A DNA stretch of 64,000 bases. It comes from Aliikangiella sp. G2MR2-5 (GTDB taxonomy: Bacteria; Pseudomonadota; Gammaproteobacteria; Enterobacterales; Kangiellaceae). Every line of letters starts with the position of its first letter. The stretch's first letter is position 1. Location: the NCBI RefSeq assembly GCF_015687155.1, contig NZ_JADPQF010000001.1, positions 372,001-436,000 of the forward strand, given 5' to 3'. A model generated the notes under the pieces. That model was given only the letters and a program-made list of their open reading frames with translations. It had not been told where the DNA came from and ran no database searches. Position numbers and translations under genes: made by a program. Below are positions 1 to 8,904 of the stretch, piece by piece.

Positions 1-1188
1 AGAGACAGAAATAATCAAAGAAGTCTTTTGAATCAGGCACTTGCAGAGAAGCAAGCTGAAGAAGAGCGTATGAATCGCTTAAAAGCTCAGTACGAAGCTA
101 ACGAGAAAAAGCTATCTGAGCTTGAAGATGAACTTCACCTGAAAGCTGGTACATTGGGCGAGATGGTCGGTGTTGTACGTCAAGTTGCTGGTGACACTGC
201 TTCTCGTTTACGTCGTTCCATTGTTAGTGCTCAGTTACCTGAACGCTATACTGCATTGGAAACTTTAGCTCAAGCAAAAGAATTTCCTCAAATACCTGAA
301 ATCAGAAGCCTTTGGGAAGCGATGCAAACAGAGATGACTGAACAGGGTAAGGTAATCAAATTCTCTGGACAGATTATCAATACTGAAGGCGCTCCAGAGC
401 CTAGAGATATGACCCGAGTTGGTGTATTTAATATCGTTTCTCAAGGTGAATACTTGGTGTTCGACCACGAATCTCAGGATATCAAGCAGTTGACTCGTCA
501 GCCGGTAGGCCGCTACTTAAGCATGGTAGAGCCTTTTATCAGTGCTAACGGTACATATGCTCCTCTAGCCTTGGACCCTTCACGTGGAAATATCCTTACT
601 CAGGAAGTTAAGCGTGAAAGCTGGCCTGAGCGTGTTATGAATTACGCTGGACCTGTAGGTGCTGCGATTGGTGTCGTCTTAGCTCTTGGCTTATTGTTAG
701 TTCTTGAAAGACTATTCACTCTATTGAGCTTAAGAGGCAAGATGCGTGCACAGGCTAAATCAAGTACACCAGGTAATAACCCGCTTGGTCGTATCATGGC
801 TGTATATCTGGCAAATAAAGATGACGATGTTGAAAACTTAGAGCTTAAGCTAGATGAAGCTGTGCTTAAGGAAACTCCTCGTATAGAGCGTGGTATCACA
901 GTAATCAAGGTCTTCGCAGCGGTAGCTCCACTTATGGGGCTTCTTGGAACCGTAACCGGTATGATCGAAACCTTCCAGTCGATTACTCTCTACGGTACGG
1001 GCGACCCGAAAATTATGGCTGGCGGTATTTCGTCTGCGTTGATAACAACCGTATTGGGAATTGTTGCAGCATTACCATTAATTCTTACTCACAGTGTCGT
1101 ATCAGGTATCTCTAAAGGCTTGATTCACACACTTGAAGAGCAAAGCACTGGCTTAATCGCTCAGCATGAAGAAGAGGCGGGAGCATAA
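1..1188 (+). CDS. ttpC: TonB2-system protein TtpC (MotA/TolQ/ExbB family), 5' partial
   Basis: Inner-membrane component of a TonB2-type energy transduction system, like TtpC of Vibrio, which works with ExbB2-ExbD2-TonB2 to power outer-membrane iron-siderophore receptors. The frame is open from base 1, so the signal peptide and first part lie upstream; the TTG at 28 is internal. Visible parts, counted from base 28, are a charged coiled coil (first ~50 residues), a periplasmic region, a membrane segment around residues 204-232, and a C-terminal MotA/TolQ/ExbB core containing APLMGLLGTVTGM and two more membrane segments. It is followed 3 bases later by exbB, so it is the upstream visible member of a tight operon. 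Family assignment is sure; the TtpC name rests on the operon order and the long N-terminal extension. Confidence 0.88.
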   Translation, partial: RDRNNQRSLLNQALAEKQAEEERMNRLKAQYEANEKKLSELEDELHLKAGTLGEMVGVVRQVAGDTASRLRRSIVSAQLPERYTALETLAQAKEFPQIPEIRSLWEAMQTEMTEQGKVIKFSGQIINTEGAPEPRDMTRVGVFNIVSQGEYLVFDHESQDIKQLTRQPVGRYLSMVEPFISANGTYAPLALDPSRGNILTQEVKRESWPERVMNYAGPVGAAIGVVLALGLLLVLERLFTLLSLRGKMRAQAKSSTPGNNPLGRIMAVYLANKDDDVENLELKLDEAVLKETPRIERGITVIKVFAAVAPLMGLLGTVTGMIETFQSITLYGTGDPKIMAGGISSALITTVLGIVAALPLILTHSVVSGISKGLIHTLEEQSTGLIAQHEEEAGA

Positions 1189-1191
1189 TTA

Positions 1192-1722
1192 ATGCTATTT
1201 TTTCAAGACCTATATGACACAGTTTCTCGCTTCTTTGAAGCGGGAGGCGATGTATTATGGTTTATCGCTGCGGCGCTTATTGTCATGTGGACAATGATTA
1301 TTGAGCGCCTCTGGTATTTTTCTTATACCTACCCTAAGCAGGCTCGACTTCTAATAGCAAAGTGGGAGTCTCGCAAGGATACTACGTCTTGGCGAGCTCA
1401 TCGCATCCGTGAAGCCTGGATTTCTCAGATGAATGAAAAGCTTCATTCGGGGCTGTTGCTTATTAAGACCGTTGTTGCTATTTGTCCGATGATAGGACTC
1501 CTTGGTACGGTAACCGGGATGGTAGGTGTATTTGAAGTCATGGTATTAGCAGGTACAGGAAATGCTCGAATGATGGCTGCTGGTATTACTCAAGCGACAA
1601 TCCCGACAATGGCGGGAATGGTTGCTGCGTTGTCTGGACTGTTTATTAGTTCAAGACTTGAGTTTGAGTATTCAGCAAATGTCCATGCACAAGAGTTAGC
1701 TGACCATATGCCACATCACTAG
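1192..1722 (+). CDS. exbB: ExbB proton channel subunit of TonB2 system
   Basis: Proton-channel subunit that, with ExbD, couples the proton motive force to TonB. At 176 aa it is of the short ExbB2 type. It has a membrane segment near residues 18-40 (a hydrophobic run ending in MWTMIIERLWYF) and a C-terminal MotA/TolQ/ExbB domain with CPMIGLLGTVTGMVGVF followed by MAAGITQATIPTMAGM, which closely parallels the core of the preceding protein. It starts three bases after the TtpC stop with a purine-rich GGCGGGAG upstream. exbD follows 17 bases downstream. All five genes of the cluster are co-oriented and almost without gaps, so they are very likely one transcript. Confidence 0.93.
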   Translation: MLFFQDLYDTVSRFFEAGGDVLWFIAAALIVMWTMIIERLWYFSYTYPKQARLLIAKWESRKDTTSWRAHRIREAWISQMNEKLHSGLLLIKTVVAICPMIGLLGTVTGMVGVFEVMVLAGTGNARMMAAGITQATIPTMAGMVAALSGLFISSRLEFEYSANVHAQELADHMPHH

Positions 1723-1739
1723 CGAAGGAATCATATTTC

Positions 1740-2141
1740 ATGGCTAAAAAGAGTTTAAAACCAAAAGAGGAAGAAGCGGCGATTGATATGACACCGATGC
1801 TCGACATCGTGTTTATCATGCTCATTTTCTTCATCGTTACTACCTCTTTTGTAAAAGAAGCTGGTGTAGATGTTATGAAACCAACAGCTGCAACAGCCGT
1901 GAAGAAACCGAAAGCCAATATTTTTGTTGGGATAACTAAAGAAGGCGAAGTCTTCATGTTGAAACGAAAGGTCGAAAAGGACGATGTTCGCTCGACTATC
2001 GAAAACATGCTTTTGGAGAACCCCGAAAGTTCAATGGTTATTCAAGCTGATATTGACAGTGAATCAGGTACGCTTCTTGATGTAATCGACGCAGCTAAGA
2101 AAGCCGGCGTTAAGAATATTTCAGTAGCGGCGGAGAACTGA
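1740..2141 (+). CDS. exbD: ExbD biopolymer transport protein of TonB2 system
   Basis: ExbD/TolR family protein, 133 aa. A short basic cytoplasmic N-terminus leads into a single membrane segment at about residues 18-40, introduced by IDMTPMLDIVFIMLIFF. The Asp of MLDIVF is the conserved membrane-embedded proton-carrying residue of the family. The rest is the periplasmic domain, ending in a pattern typical of ExbD (a run reading VIQAD, then LLDVIDAAKKAGV). It lies between exbB and tonB, with only one base separating its stop from the tonB start, which suggests translational coupling. Confidence 0.94.
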   Translation: MAKKSLKPKEEEAAIDMTPMLDIVFIMLIFFIVTTSFVKEAGVDVMKPTAATAVKKPKANIFVGITKEGEVFMLKRKVEKDDVRSTIENMLLENPESSMVIQADIDSESGTLLDVIDAAKKAGVKNISVAAEN

Positions 2142-2142
2142 T

Positions 2143-2766
2143 ATGCAAAGAATATTAATTGGATTAGGAATCGGAGGCAGTGTGACCTTTGGACTCTTTA
2201 TTCTGATGGCTTTTCTCATAAAAACTGAGCTTGAGCCACCGGAAAAGAGCGATGCGCCACCGATTCAGATAACAATGGTCGAGCCTGATGACGAATTGAA
2301 GATTCGTGATCGCCGGATTCCGAAGAAGCCACCACCACCGAAGAATCCACCACCACCACAAACACAAAAGATTAGTAAAGTTCAAAAGCCTAATCCGCAA
2401 AACATGAACATTAAAATGGCTAAGCTTTCAGTTGGTGTTGTTGGTGATACTTATTTGGGTAGTGCTGGTGACCCAGGCAATATGTCTGACGGTGATGCCA
2501 TCCCAATGGTTGTGATTCAACCACGCTATCCTCGAAAAGCTGCGATGGAAGGTATTGAAGGGTGGGTACGATTTAAATTTACGGTATCCCCTGATGGTAC
2601 TCCAAAGGACATCGAAGTTATCGATGCAAAACCTAAGCGGGTTTTTGAGAGAGATGCGCGTAAGGCGATTTATAAGTGGAAATTCAAGCCAAAAATAGTT
2701 GATGGTAAAGCGATCGAGCAACCGAATATGCGCTATACCATGGAATTTAAGCTGACTGGCGAATAA
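2143..2766 (+). CDS. tonB: TonB2 energy transducer
   Basis: Periplasm-spanning TonB protein, 207 aa. It has an N-terminal uncleaved signal anchor (about residues 5-26), a proline- and lysine-rich linker (KKPPPPKNPPPPQ near residue 65), and a C-terminal TonB domain that begins with the typical YPRKAAMEGIEGWVRFKF and carries the GTPKDIEVIDAKP strand. The C-terminal domain binds the TonB box of outer-membrane receptors and energises them. The linker is short compared with E. coli TonB, as is usual for TonB2. It directly follows exbD and precedes a TPR protein by 14 bases. Confidence 0.94.
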   Translation: MQRILIGLGIGGSVTFGLFILMAFLIKTELEPPEKSDAPPIQITMVEPDDELKIRDRRIPKKPPPPKNPPPPQTQKISKVQKPNPQNMNIKMAKLSVGVVGDTYLGSAGDPGNMSDGDAIPMVVIQPRYPRKAAMEGIEGWVRFKFTVSPDGTPKDIEVIDAKPKRVFERDARKAIYKWKFKPKIVDGKAIEQPNMRYTMEFKLTGE

Positions 2767-2780
2767 ATATAAGGTTTGAC

Positions 2781-4073
2781 ATGAAGATGAAATTGAATTT
2801 AAAAGTTCTACTACTTTCGTTTGTAGCGAGCTTGTTTAGTTTGTCTGCGTTTGCCGTACCAGTAACCCAGTCGACTAAATCCTGTAAGCCATTAATCGAT
2901 AAGTCAAAAAAGCCGCCTAAGATTTCTATTCAAGGTTTAAATGAGAGAACTCACAAGCGGCTTAATAAAGCTTTGGAGCTGCTAGCTGAAGATCAATATG
3001 CAGAAGCTGTTGAAAGACTCAAAAGCTTGTTGGATACGGTTCGCTCTGACTATGAAAAGGCAACTGTAAACTTAAATCTGGCGTATGCATATGCACAGCA
3101 AGGTAAACAAGTAGAGTCATTGCCTTTCTTCAAACAAGCATTGGAGTATGGAAAAACTACGCTTCCGCATGAGAGAGTTCAAGGGTTACGAATTAACGTT
3201 GCTTCTATGCTCTATTCTGCAGGAGAAAAGAAAAAGGCACTCAACATGATGTTGGAGTGGGCTGATAATGCTGTTAAAGATGACGATACTGCTTATTATA
3301 TGATTGCCGCTTTCTATTCTGAAGATGGTAATTATGACAAAGCTCTTTGCCCAGCCTATTATGCAGTTAAATCTGCACCGACGCCAAAGAAAGACTATTA
3401 TCAAGCTTTATTGGCATTCCACTGGGAAAAGAAAGATGTTAAAGGGGCTGGAGATTTACTGAAAGAAATGGTCGCTCTCTTTCCTGCTGAAAAAGATTAC
3501 TGGCGCCAGTTGTCTCAGGTGTATTTTCAATTAGACAAAATTGAAGATGCTTTGGCAATTATGGAGATGTTTTATCTTAACGGCGGTTTCAATAAAGAGA
3601 CTGATTATACGTGGTTATCGGCACTTTTTTCATACAACGAAGTGCCATATCGCGCAGCAAAAGTTCTTGAAGAAGGACTCAATAAAAAGCTTGTTAAGTC
3701 TGAGAAAAAGATTTGGCAAGCAATAGCTAATAATTACCATATTAGCAATGAAATCAGTAAAGCTATTGTTGCTTTTGGCAAGACTGGAGAACTTTCAGAT
3801 ACCGGAGAGTCATATCTTAAACAGGCAGAACTTCTCACTGACGAAGAGCGTTGGGGAGATGCTGTTGCAGCTTATGATAAGGCCCTTCAAAAAGGTAAAC
3901 TAGACGATCCTGGTAGAGCACACTTCCGCAAGGGGGTAGCTCTGATTAGTATGGGGCGCTGTGACTCTGGAATGAGCGTGCTTGAAACTGCTTCTAAATA
4001 TAAGAAGTACAGACAGAGAGCAAGCCAGTGGACTGATTTTGCTAAAGACAGAATTCGTAATGAAAAATGTTAG
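2781..4073 (+). CDS. Exported TPR-repeat protein of the TonB2 operon
   Basis: 430 aa with a clear N-terminal signal peptide (hydrophobic core LLLSFVASLFSLSAFA, cleavage after about residue 25), so it is periplasmic or envelope-attached. The mature part is made of tetratricopeptide-like helices, for example the stretches around ALELLAEDQYAEAVERLKS and LNLAYAYAQQGKQVESLPFF, and further repeats to the C-terminus. Proteins of this kind are commonly the last gene of TonB2/TtpC operons in marine gammaproteobacteria; their precise job is not settled, but a role in assembling or stabilising the transducer is likely. It sits 14 bases after tonB and is followed by a strong terminator, so it ends the operon. 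Confidence 0.85.
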   Translation: MKMKLNLKVLLLSFVASLFSLSAFAVPVTQSTKSCKPLIDKSKKPPKISIQGLNERTHKRLNKALELLAEDQYAEAVERLKSLLDTVRSDYEKATVNLNLAYAYAQQGKQVESLPFFKQALEYGKTTLPHERVQGLRINVASMLYSAGEKKKALNMMLEWADNAVKDDDTAYYMIAAFYSEDGNYDKALCPAYYAVKSAPTPKKDYYQALLAFHWEKKDVKGAGDLLKEMVALFPAEKDYWRQLSQVYFQLDKIEDALAIMEMFYLNGGFNKETDYTWLSALFSYNEVPYRAAKVLEEGLNKKLVKSEKKIWQAIANNYHISNEISKAIVAFGKTGELSDTGESYLKQAELLTDEERWGDAVAAYDKALQKGKLDDPGRAHFRKGVALISMGRCDSGMSVLETASKYKKYRQRASQWTDFAKDRIRNEKC

Positions 4074-4088
4074 TTAGTTTTAGTTCTC

Positions 4089-4116
4089 AAAAAAGCCGCT
4101 TAAAAGCGGCTTTTTT
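4089..4116 (+). terminator. Rho-independent terminator of the TonB2 operon
   Basis: A GCCGCT/AGCGGC stem with a TAAA loop, extended by A/T pairs and followed by six T. It lies 15 bases after the stop of the TPR gene. The flanking A and T runs could let it act on both strands. Confidence 0.9.
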
Positions 4117-4119
4117 GTT

Positions 4120-4623
4120 ACTTGCTGTAGAATAGTTTAAGCATTCTAAAGCTTGAAGCATCTCTATCTGACTCTCTTTAAAGTTTGTTATTGTTGCTAG
4201 TTTGCAAGAATCGAATATGAGAATAGCTGCTATCTTTCACCAAGCCTTAGAACTCAATAAGCTTTTCACTTGAGTAGCTCTATCTTTTGTTGTAAAAACT
4301 CTGCTTGTTAAAGAGGAGCTTGCTTGTTGAAATACATCCTTTCTATCAGGAAAAGACGCTTGCTCCTAGAGCACTCAGTGAATTAAAGTTTAAGCCATTT
4401 GACAACAATTTCTTAAGAGAATAATTCCTTAGTTCCTGGCATTTATTTTTCTAACACTAAGAAGATTTGAATAAAACTATTGTTATGTCTTGTTTTGTTG
4501 AACCGCATATGTCAAAAGTATAAGGCTCATCAACAGGCTTTATTTTAGTTCCTGTCGATGAGACAAATTTCTATAAAATAAAATCTATTTTGTCTGTAAA
4601 CTTCAAAAAATCGTAGGCTTCCT
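4120..4623. other. AT-rich intergenic stretch without a recognisable gene
   Basis: About 500 bases between the TonB2 operon terminator and the 3' end of the minus-strand exporter operon. I find no convincing open frame with a ribosome binding site and no RNA gene. The only structure is an inverted repeat, CTCATCAACAGG at 4526-4537 against CCTGTCGATGAG at 4551-4562 (one mismatch, 13-base loop). It lies just beyond the exporter operon and may terminate or stabilise its transcript, although no T run follows. Confidence 0.5.
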
Positions 4624-5877
4624 CTACTCGTATCTGAGAGCATCTATTGGATCAAGGTTAGCAGCTTTGGCCGCAGGCAATATACCAAAGACTATGCCAA
4701 CAAACGCTGAGAAACCAAACGCGAGTGCGATTGCCCACAGTGGCACATTAGCTGGCGGAAAGTTAGGTATCGAAGCTGCGGCCAATACCCCTAAACCATA
4801 ACCTATTAATATTCCAACTATTCCTCCGAGAACTGATAAGACTACAGCTTCAATTAGAAACTGGAGCAAAATATGGTGTCTCTTAGCGCCGATAGCCTTA
4901 CAGATCCCGATTTCTCTGGTGCGTTCGGTAACTGATACCAGCATGATATTCATGATGCCAATTCCACCAACGACTAATGAAATACTGACTATTCCGCCAA
5001 GCACAATTGTCATCGTGTTTATTAAATTTGATATTCCAGAAGTTAGCTGTTCAGGAGTTTCAATTTTAAAATCATCATCTTCATCTGGACCCAGCTTGTG
5101 CTGTTTTCTTAAGATTTGTTTGATACTTGATTTAATTTCGTCTAATTGATTTAAGTCTTTTAGTTGCAACTGAATAAATATATCTGGCTCTATCATATTT
5201 CCGTTGAGCCCGCGCATTGTTGTGTATGGTATGATCGCAAAATTATCCTGACTAAATCCAAGTAGTGAACCTTTCGGCTCGGCTAAACCAATAATCTTTA
5301 ACCATTCCCCAGCATAATTAACAAAGTGTCCAACTGGATTTGCGGGTAGTGACAGATCTTTTCGAAGATCTTCGCCGATAACAACAACTTTGCGTCGAAA
5401 CTTGTTGTCACTGTAAGATAAAAACCTGCCAAATTTGATATCAACTTTCTGAACATCCTGGGCAGTGTATGTTGTACCTGCTACCTGTGCAAAAAACTGG
5501 TTTTCCTTGTATTTTACCGGGCTTGAGGTTTGTGATTGAAGAGTTGGTGTGATGTATTCAACTCCGTCTACCCGTTCGGATATTGCTTCAACGTCTTCTG
5601 CTGTAATCTGCGCAATTTTGCCTTTCATACGCTCTTGCATAGGAGTAAAGGAGCGAATTGAAATGGAGTTAGCACCAAAACCTTCGAATTGCTGGTTAAT
5701 AGAATAACTCAGTCCTTGTACTACAGATACAACTGCAATAGTGGAAGCGACACCGATGATAATGCCGAGAGTCGTCAGAAAGCTTCGAAAACCGTGAGCC
5801 CTCACGGAGTTTAGTGCGCTTCTGAAACTTTCTATTAAACTAAACACAACACTTTTCCTTCTCGTTTTGGTAGTCAT
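4624..5877 (-). CDS. MacB-type ABC transporter permease
   Basis: Inner-membrane permease of a MacAB/LolCDE-like exporter. The architecture is an N-terminal membrane segment (LTTLGIIIGVASTIAVVSVV), a large periplasmic MacB-PCD domain, then a C-terminal FtsX domain with three membrane segments and the conserved SVTERTREIGICKAIGAKR that contacts the ATPase. The last residues, LDPIDALRYE, are typical of the family. The start is uncertain: the ATG at 5877 follows AGGTCAAGG, while GTG 5895 and ATG 5892 give slightly longer forms. In all cases it overlaps the upstream ATPase gene, which implies coupled translation. The ATPase is a separate gene, unlike E. coli MacB. Substrate unknown: a peptide, lipopeptide or drug are all possible. 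Confidence 0.88.
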   Translation of the reverse strand: MTTKTRRKSVVFSLIESFRSALNSVRAHGFRSFLTTLGIIIGVASTIAVVSVVQGLSYSINQQFEGFGANSISIRSFTPMQERMKGKIAQITAEDVEAISERVDGVEYITPTLQSQTSSPVKYKENQFFAQVAGTTYTAQDVQKVDIKFGRFLSYSDNKFRRKVVVIGEDLRKDLSLPANPVGHFVNYAGEWLKIIGLAEPKGSLLGFSQDNFAIIPYTTMRGLNGNMIEPDIFIQLQLKDLNQLDEIKSSIKQILRKQHKLGPDEDDDFKIETPEQLTSGISNLINTMTIVLGGIVSISLVVGGIGIMNIMLVSVTERTREIGICKAIGAKRHHILLQFLIEAVVLSVLGGIVGILIGYGLGVLAAASIPNFPPANVPLWAIALAFGFSAFVGIVFGILPAAKAANLDPIDALRYE

Positions 5878-6541
5878 CCTTGACCTGGCCATCACTTAGA
5901 CGAATGACCCGGCGACAATGACTGGCTACATCATCTTCATGCGTTACCATGATGATTGTTTGCCCTTCATGATAGAGTTCATCAAAAAGCACCATAATGT
6001 CACGCGTTGTTTGTGTATCAAGATTGCCTGTGGGTTCGTCCGCGAGAAGTATGGAAGGTTTGGTAACCAGAGCTCGCGCGATAGCAACTCTCTGACGTTG
6101 TCCACCAGATAGCTGGCTAGGTATATGACCCATTCGGTCAGCAAGATTTACTTTTTCCAAAGCTTCAATGGCCAGCTTTCTTCGTTCTGATAATTTTAAC
6201 CCCTTGTAGACCAGAGGAAGCATTACGTTGTCCAGAGCACTTGCCCTGGGAAGAAGATTAAAGCTTTGAAATATAAATCCAATTTCCTGATTGCGAATTT
6301 CAGCTAACTGGTTTTGGCTTAGGCTAGATACTTGTTTGCCATTGAGTAGGTACTCACCTTCAGTTGGTTTGTCGAGGCAGCCCAGGATATTCATCATAGT
6401 CGATTTACCAGAGCCAGAAGAGCCGATAAAAGCAACATATTCATTTTCTTCGATCGCTAAATTTATGTGATCAAGCGCTTTTACAGTTTGGTCGCCCATA
6501 TGGTAAAACTTACATATATTCATTAGATTAATGAGCGGCAT
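5840..6541 (-). CDS. MacB/LolD-type ABC transporter ATP-binding protein
   Basis: ATPase partner of the permease downstream. It shows Walker A GSSGSGKST, the signature LSGGQRQRVAIARAL, Walker B ILLADEPTGNLD and the switch histidine in MVTHED. The sequence around DQTVKALDHINLAIEENEYVAF is typical of the LolD/MacB subfamily. The start is placed at ATG 6541 (a second ATG lies at 6544), because the residues encoded further upstream do not match the family and overlap the adaptor gene. The frame overlaps the adaptor stop at 6528 by about 14 bases and the permease start downstream, so the three genes form a coupled operon. Confidence 0.9.
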   Translation of the reverse strand: MPLINLMNICKFYHMGDQTVKALDHINLAIEENEYVAFIGSSGSGKSTMMNILGCLDKPTEGEYLLNGKQVSSLSQNQLAEIRNQEIGFIFQSFNLLPRASALDNVMLPLVYKGLKLSERRKLAIEALEKVNLADRMGHIPSQLSGGQRQRVAIARALVTKPSILLADEPTGNLDTQTTRDIMVLFDELYHEGQTIIMVTHEDDVASHCRRVIRLSDGQVKDDYQNEKEKCCV

Positions 6542-7721
6542 CATTATTTCCATCTTGAAGAGTCGCTGATATTTTGTCGCCATCTTTGAGGTGACGAAGT
6601 ATCTTGTCTGGCCCTGTAATAACTTGAGCCCCTATATCGAGACCTTCAATAATCTGTTGAAAGCTGTCATCAGACACTCCTGCCTGTACCGCTACTTTCT
6701 TGGCTAAATCACCATCAGCGATAAACACATAGTTTTCAACACTGTCAGAGTCATTGTCTTCTTTTGTTCTCAAAGCTCTTAACGGAACCGCCAGAAGCTC
6801 TTGTTCACCGCGTGTGAAAACTTCCGCTCGACAACTCATACCAGGTCTTAGATTCAAGGATTTTGATTCTTCAGATAATGCTAGTTTGACTGCAAAGCTC
6901 AAGCTTTGGCGACCCTGGGCTTGTTTTGCTGAAGAGGCTATTTGTAACACCTGACCTTTTATTGGCTTGTTATCATAAGCAATGGCAATGATTTCAGCAT
7001 TTTGTCCTACTTGAATATTTGCTATATCAGCTTCGTCAACTCTTATTTCTGCAAGCATACTGTCAGGGTCAGCGATTGTCATGAGAGACGAGCCAGCAAT
7101 ATTAGTTGTTCCGGCTATTGCTGTCTCTCCAACTTTGATATCAAGGGAGGTAATCCTGCCGTCGATAGGGGAAGTTACTTTCGTTTTGAGTAGACGGTCA
7201 TTGGCTTGTTCGAGGGCTGCTCGAGACTGTTTAAGTTGCTCTCTTGCAACCTTTAGATCGACCTCAGCTACCTTATATTGGTGGAGGGCTGATTCATAAG
7301 CATCTTTATCCAGCAGTTTTTGCTCAAACAGTTTTCGTTTTCTTGAAAGCTGTTTGTCCATATTAAGGACCACCAGCTGTTGCCTCTCAATGGCTATTTT
7401 TTGTTGATCGACAACCGCTTTTTGTTGTTCTAGCGCTGAGGTGTATTCCTGATCGTCGATTTCTAGAACAACCTGGCCTTTAGAAACCTTTTGTCCTTCT
7501 ACTACATAGAGTTTACTGACTTTTCCAATTACTTCAGCTGAAAGTTTCACTTGATTTTCATGCTTCAATTGACCTGATGCTAAAACTGAAGCTTTGATAA
7601 TACGTTTACCTACTGCTTGAGTTTTTACTTCCTTGGCTGAGTCAGGCTTAAAAAGCTTTTTAGCGACCGGAATTCCAATTATCGCGAGTAAAATAATGAC
7701 GAGTATTAAATTCTTCTTCAT
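6528..7721 (-). CDS. MacA/HlyD-type periplasmic adaptor (membrane fusion protein)
   Basis: First gene of the exporter operon, 397 aa. An N-terminal membrane anchor (LILVIILLAIIGIPVAKKLF) is followed by a lipoyl half-motif, a long alpha-helical hairpin (about residues 95-180, rich in Gln, Lys and Glu), the second lipoyl half (TSPIDGRITSLDIKVGETA) and beta-barrel domains. Such adaptors connect the inner-membrane ABC complex to a TolC-like outer-membrane channel, which is not encoded here and is presumably shared. Together with the ATPase and permease this is a complete MacAB-like tripartite pump apart from TolC. Confidence 0.9.
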   Translation of the reverse strand: MKKNLILVIILLAIIGIPVAKKLFKPDSAKEVKTQAVGKRIIKASVLASGQLKHENQVKLSAEVIGKVSKLYVVEGQKVSKGQVVLEIDDQEYTSALEQQKAVVDQQKIAIERQQLVVLNMDKQLSRKRKLFEQKLLDKDAYESALHQYKVAEVDLKVAREQLKQSRAALEQANDRLLKTKVTSPIDGRITSLDIKVGETAIAGTTNIAGSSLMTIADPDSMLAEIRVDEADIANIQVGQNAEIIAIAYDNKPIKGQVLQIASSAKQAQGRQSLSFAVKLALSEESKSLNLRPGMSCRAEVFTRGEQELLAVPLRALRTKEDNDSDSVENYVFIADGDLAKKVAVQAGVSDDSFQQIIEGLDIGAQVITGPDKILRHLKDGDKISATLQDGNNDAAH

Positions 7722-7779
7722 TCTAGTTTAGCCTTGGTTGCTAGTAATGCTGAGTTAGCTTCAGGGGAATTACCCGAGT

Positions 7780-8526
7780 TTAGGCTGCAATTGCAGCCCA
7801 AACTGAGTAAACAACTACATAAGGAAGCAGCGTGATAATCCAGGCCTTAGCGGTCGAACATTTTGTCCAGGTCTGGTAGCCTATCGCCATAATCGCCCAG
7901 GACCAAAAGGTGACCAGATCTATATTGGATAGAAGAGAGCCCATTCCTGTACCAGGGCTAAGATTAAAAAATAGTGCATTAAGGCTAATTGGATTAAGAG
8001 AGTCTTGTGTAATTTGGCCATTGTCAGAGAGTAGAATGATCACGATAGTCATAACTAGTAAAAGACATTTTGGAATCCATGACCAGGTCAAAAAGCTGAA
8101 CCATTGTTTGAAGTCATAACCGTCATTGCTTATGTTGGAGTTAATCACATAATAGGCGCTGTAAAGTGCGAATAAAATGGCATAGCCAATTACTGCAAAT
8201 ACACTCCCGATTACCCCTTGAATCATTGGAGACATCATCGTAAGGTTAGCTCTCATTGCATCTTTTTCAGCATTTGAAAGATCTGCGCCAGCTTGTTCTA
8301 CCTGGTATTCTACGAACCACTCAAAATCAATCGAGTTCATATATAGTAAAGTTGATACAACCATCAGAACAAAAAATAAAGAGATAGGGAATAAGATGCT
8401 GTAGCTAGCTTGAATATCCTTATATGCCTGCGCTGGAGATGTCAGAAGATTAGAAATAATCGTCAAGTTAGAAGGTGACTCTTTCTTTTCCTCACTCGCT
8501 GGAGTGGAATAAATATTGTCGGACAT
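7780..8526 (-). CDS. YIP1-family integral membrane protein
   Basis: 248 aa. A short polar N-terminus is followed by a YIP1-like start (LTIISNLLTSPAQAYKDIQ) and five hydrophobic segments, at about residues 47-65, 105-130, 145-165, 195-215 and 225-247. YIP1-domain proteins in bacteria are widespread but uncharacterised inner-membrane proteins. It lies 58 bases upstream of the exporter operon on the same strand, so it may be its first gene and may have a helper role; that is inference from position only. The start has GGAAAC upstream at good spacing. Confidence 0.78.
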   Translation of the reverse strand: MSDNIYSTPASEEKKESPSNLTIISNLLTSPAQAYKDIQASYSILFPISLFFVLMVVSTLLYMNSIDFEWFVEYQVEQAGADLSNAEKDAMRANLTMMSPMIQGVIGSVFAVIGYAILFALYSAYYVINSNISNDGYDFKQWFSFLTWSWIPKCLLLVMTIVIILLSDNGQITQDSLNPISLNALFFNLSPGTGMGSLLSNIDLVTFWSWAIMAIGYQTWTKCSTAKAWIITLLPYVVVYSVWAAIAA

Positions 8527-8904
8527 AGTTGTTTCCTTGTTAAAAATTTAGTTCGAAACCTGGAAGATTTATGTTGTTAGTCTTCAACTTAAAATTTTTA
8601 TTACATCAATAATCGATTTAATATCGAATTTATTCCCGAAATGATTGTGAATATTCACATTTTTTTGAGCAATAGAGTTTTTAACATTCATTTGATCGTT
8701 TACTGGAACTTAAAAAAGCCGTTTTCTATTTTTTGATAGAACAAAAAGCCCTAGTTAAGATAACAATTAGTTCTTTGGTGCTATTTTCACTCGTCTCGCC
8801 AGTTTTTTGATTGATAGTTCCATCAATATGTTTCTCTTTCAGATAGAATTCCTTCTTTATTTCAGCTGTTGTACGAGTCGAGCTAAGAGAGTGGACATGA
8901 AAAT
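8527..8904. promoter_or_regulatory. Divergent intergenic region with a perfect 14-base palindrome
   Basis: This 378-base AT-rich gap separates the minus-strand YIP1 gene from the plus-strand secreted protein and should hold both promoters. At 8646-8659 lies the perfect palindrome TGTGAATATTCACA, followed by a T run. It resembles a CRP site in its half-sites (TGTGA and TCACA) but has a 4-base rather than a 6-base spacer, so a different dimeric regulator is more likely. No gene is convincing here. Confidence 0.45.
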
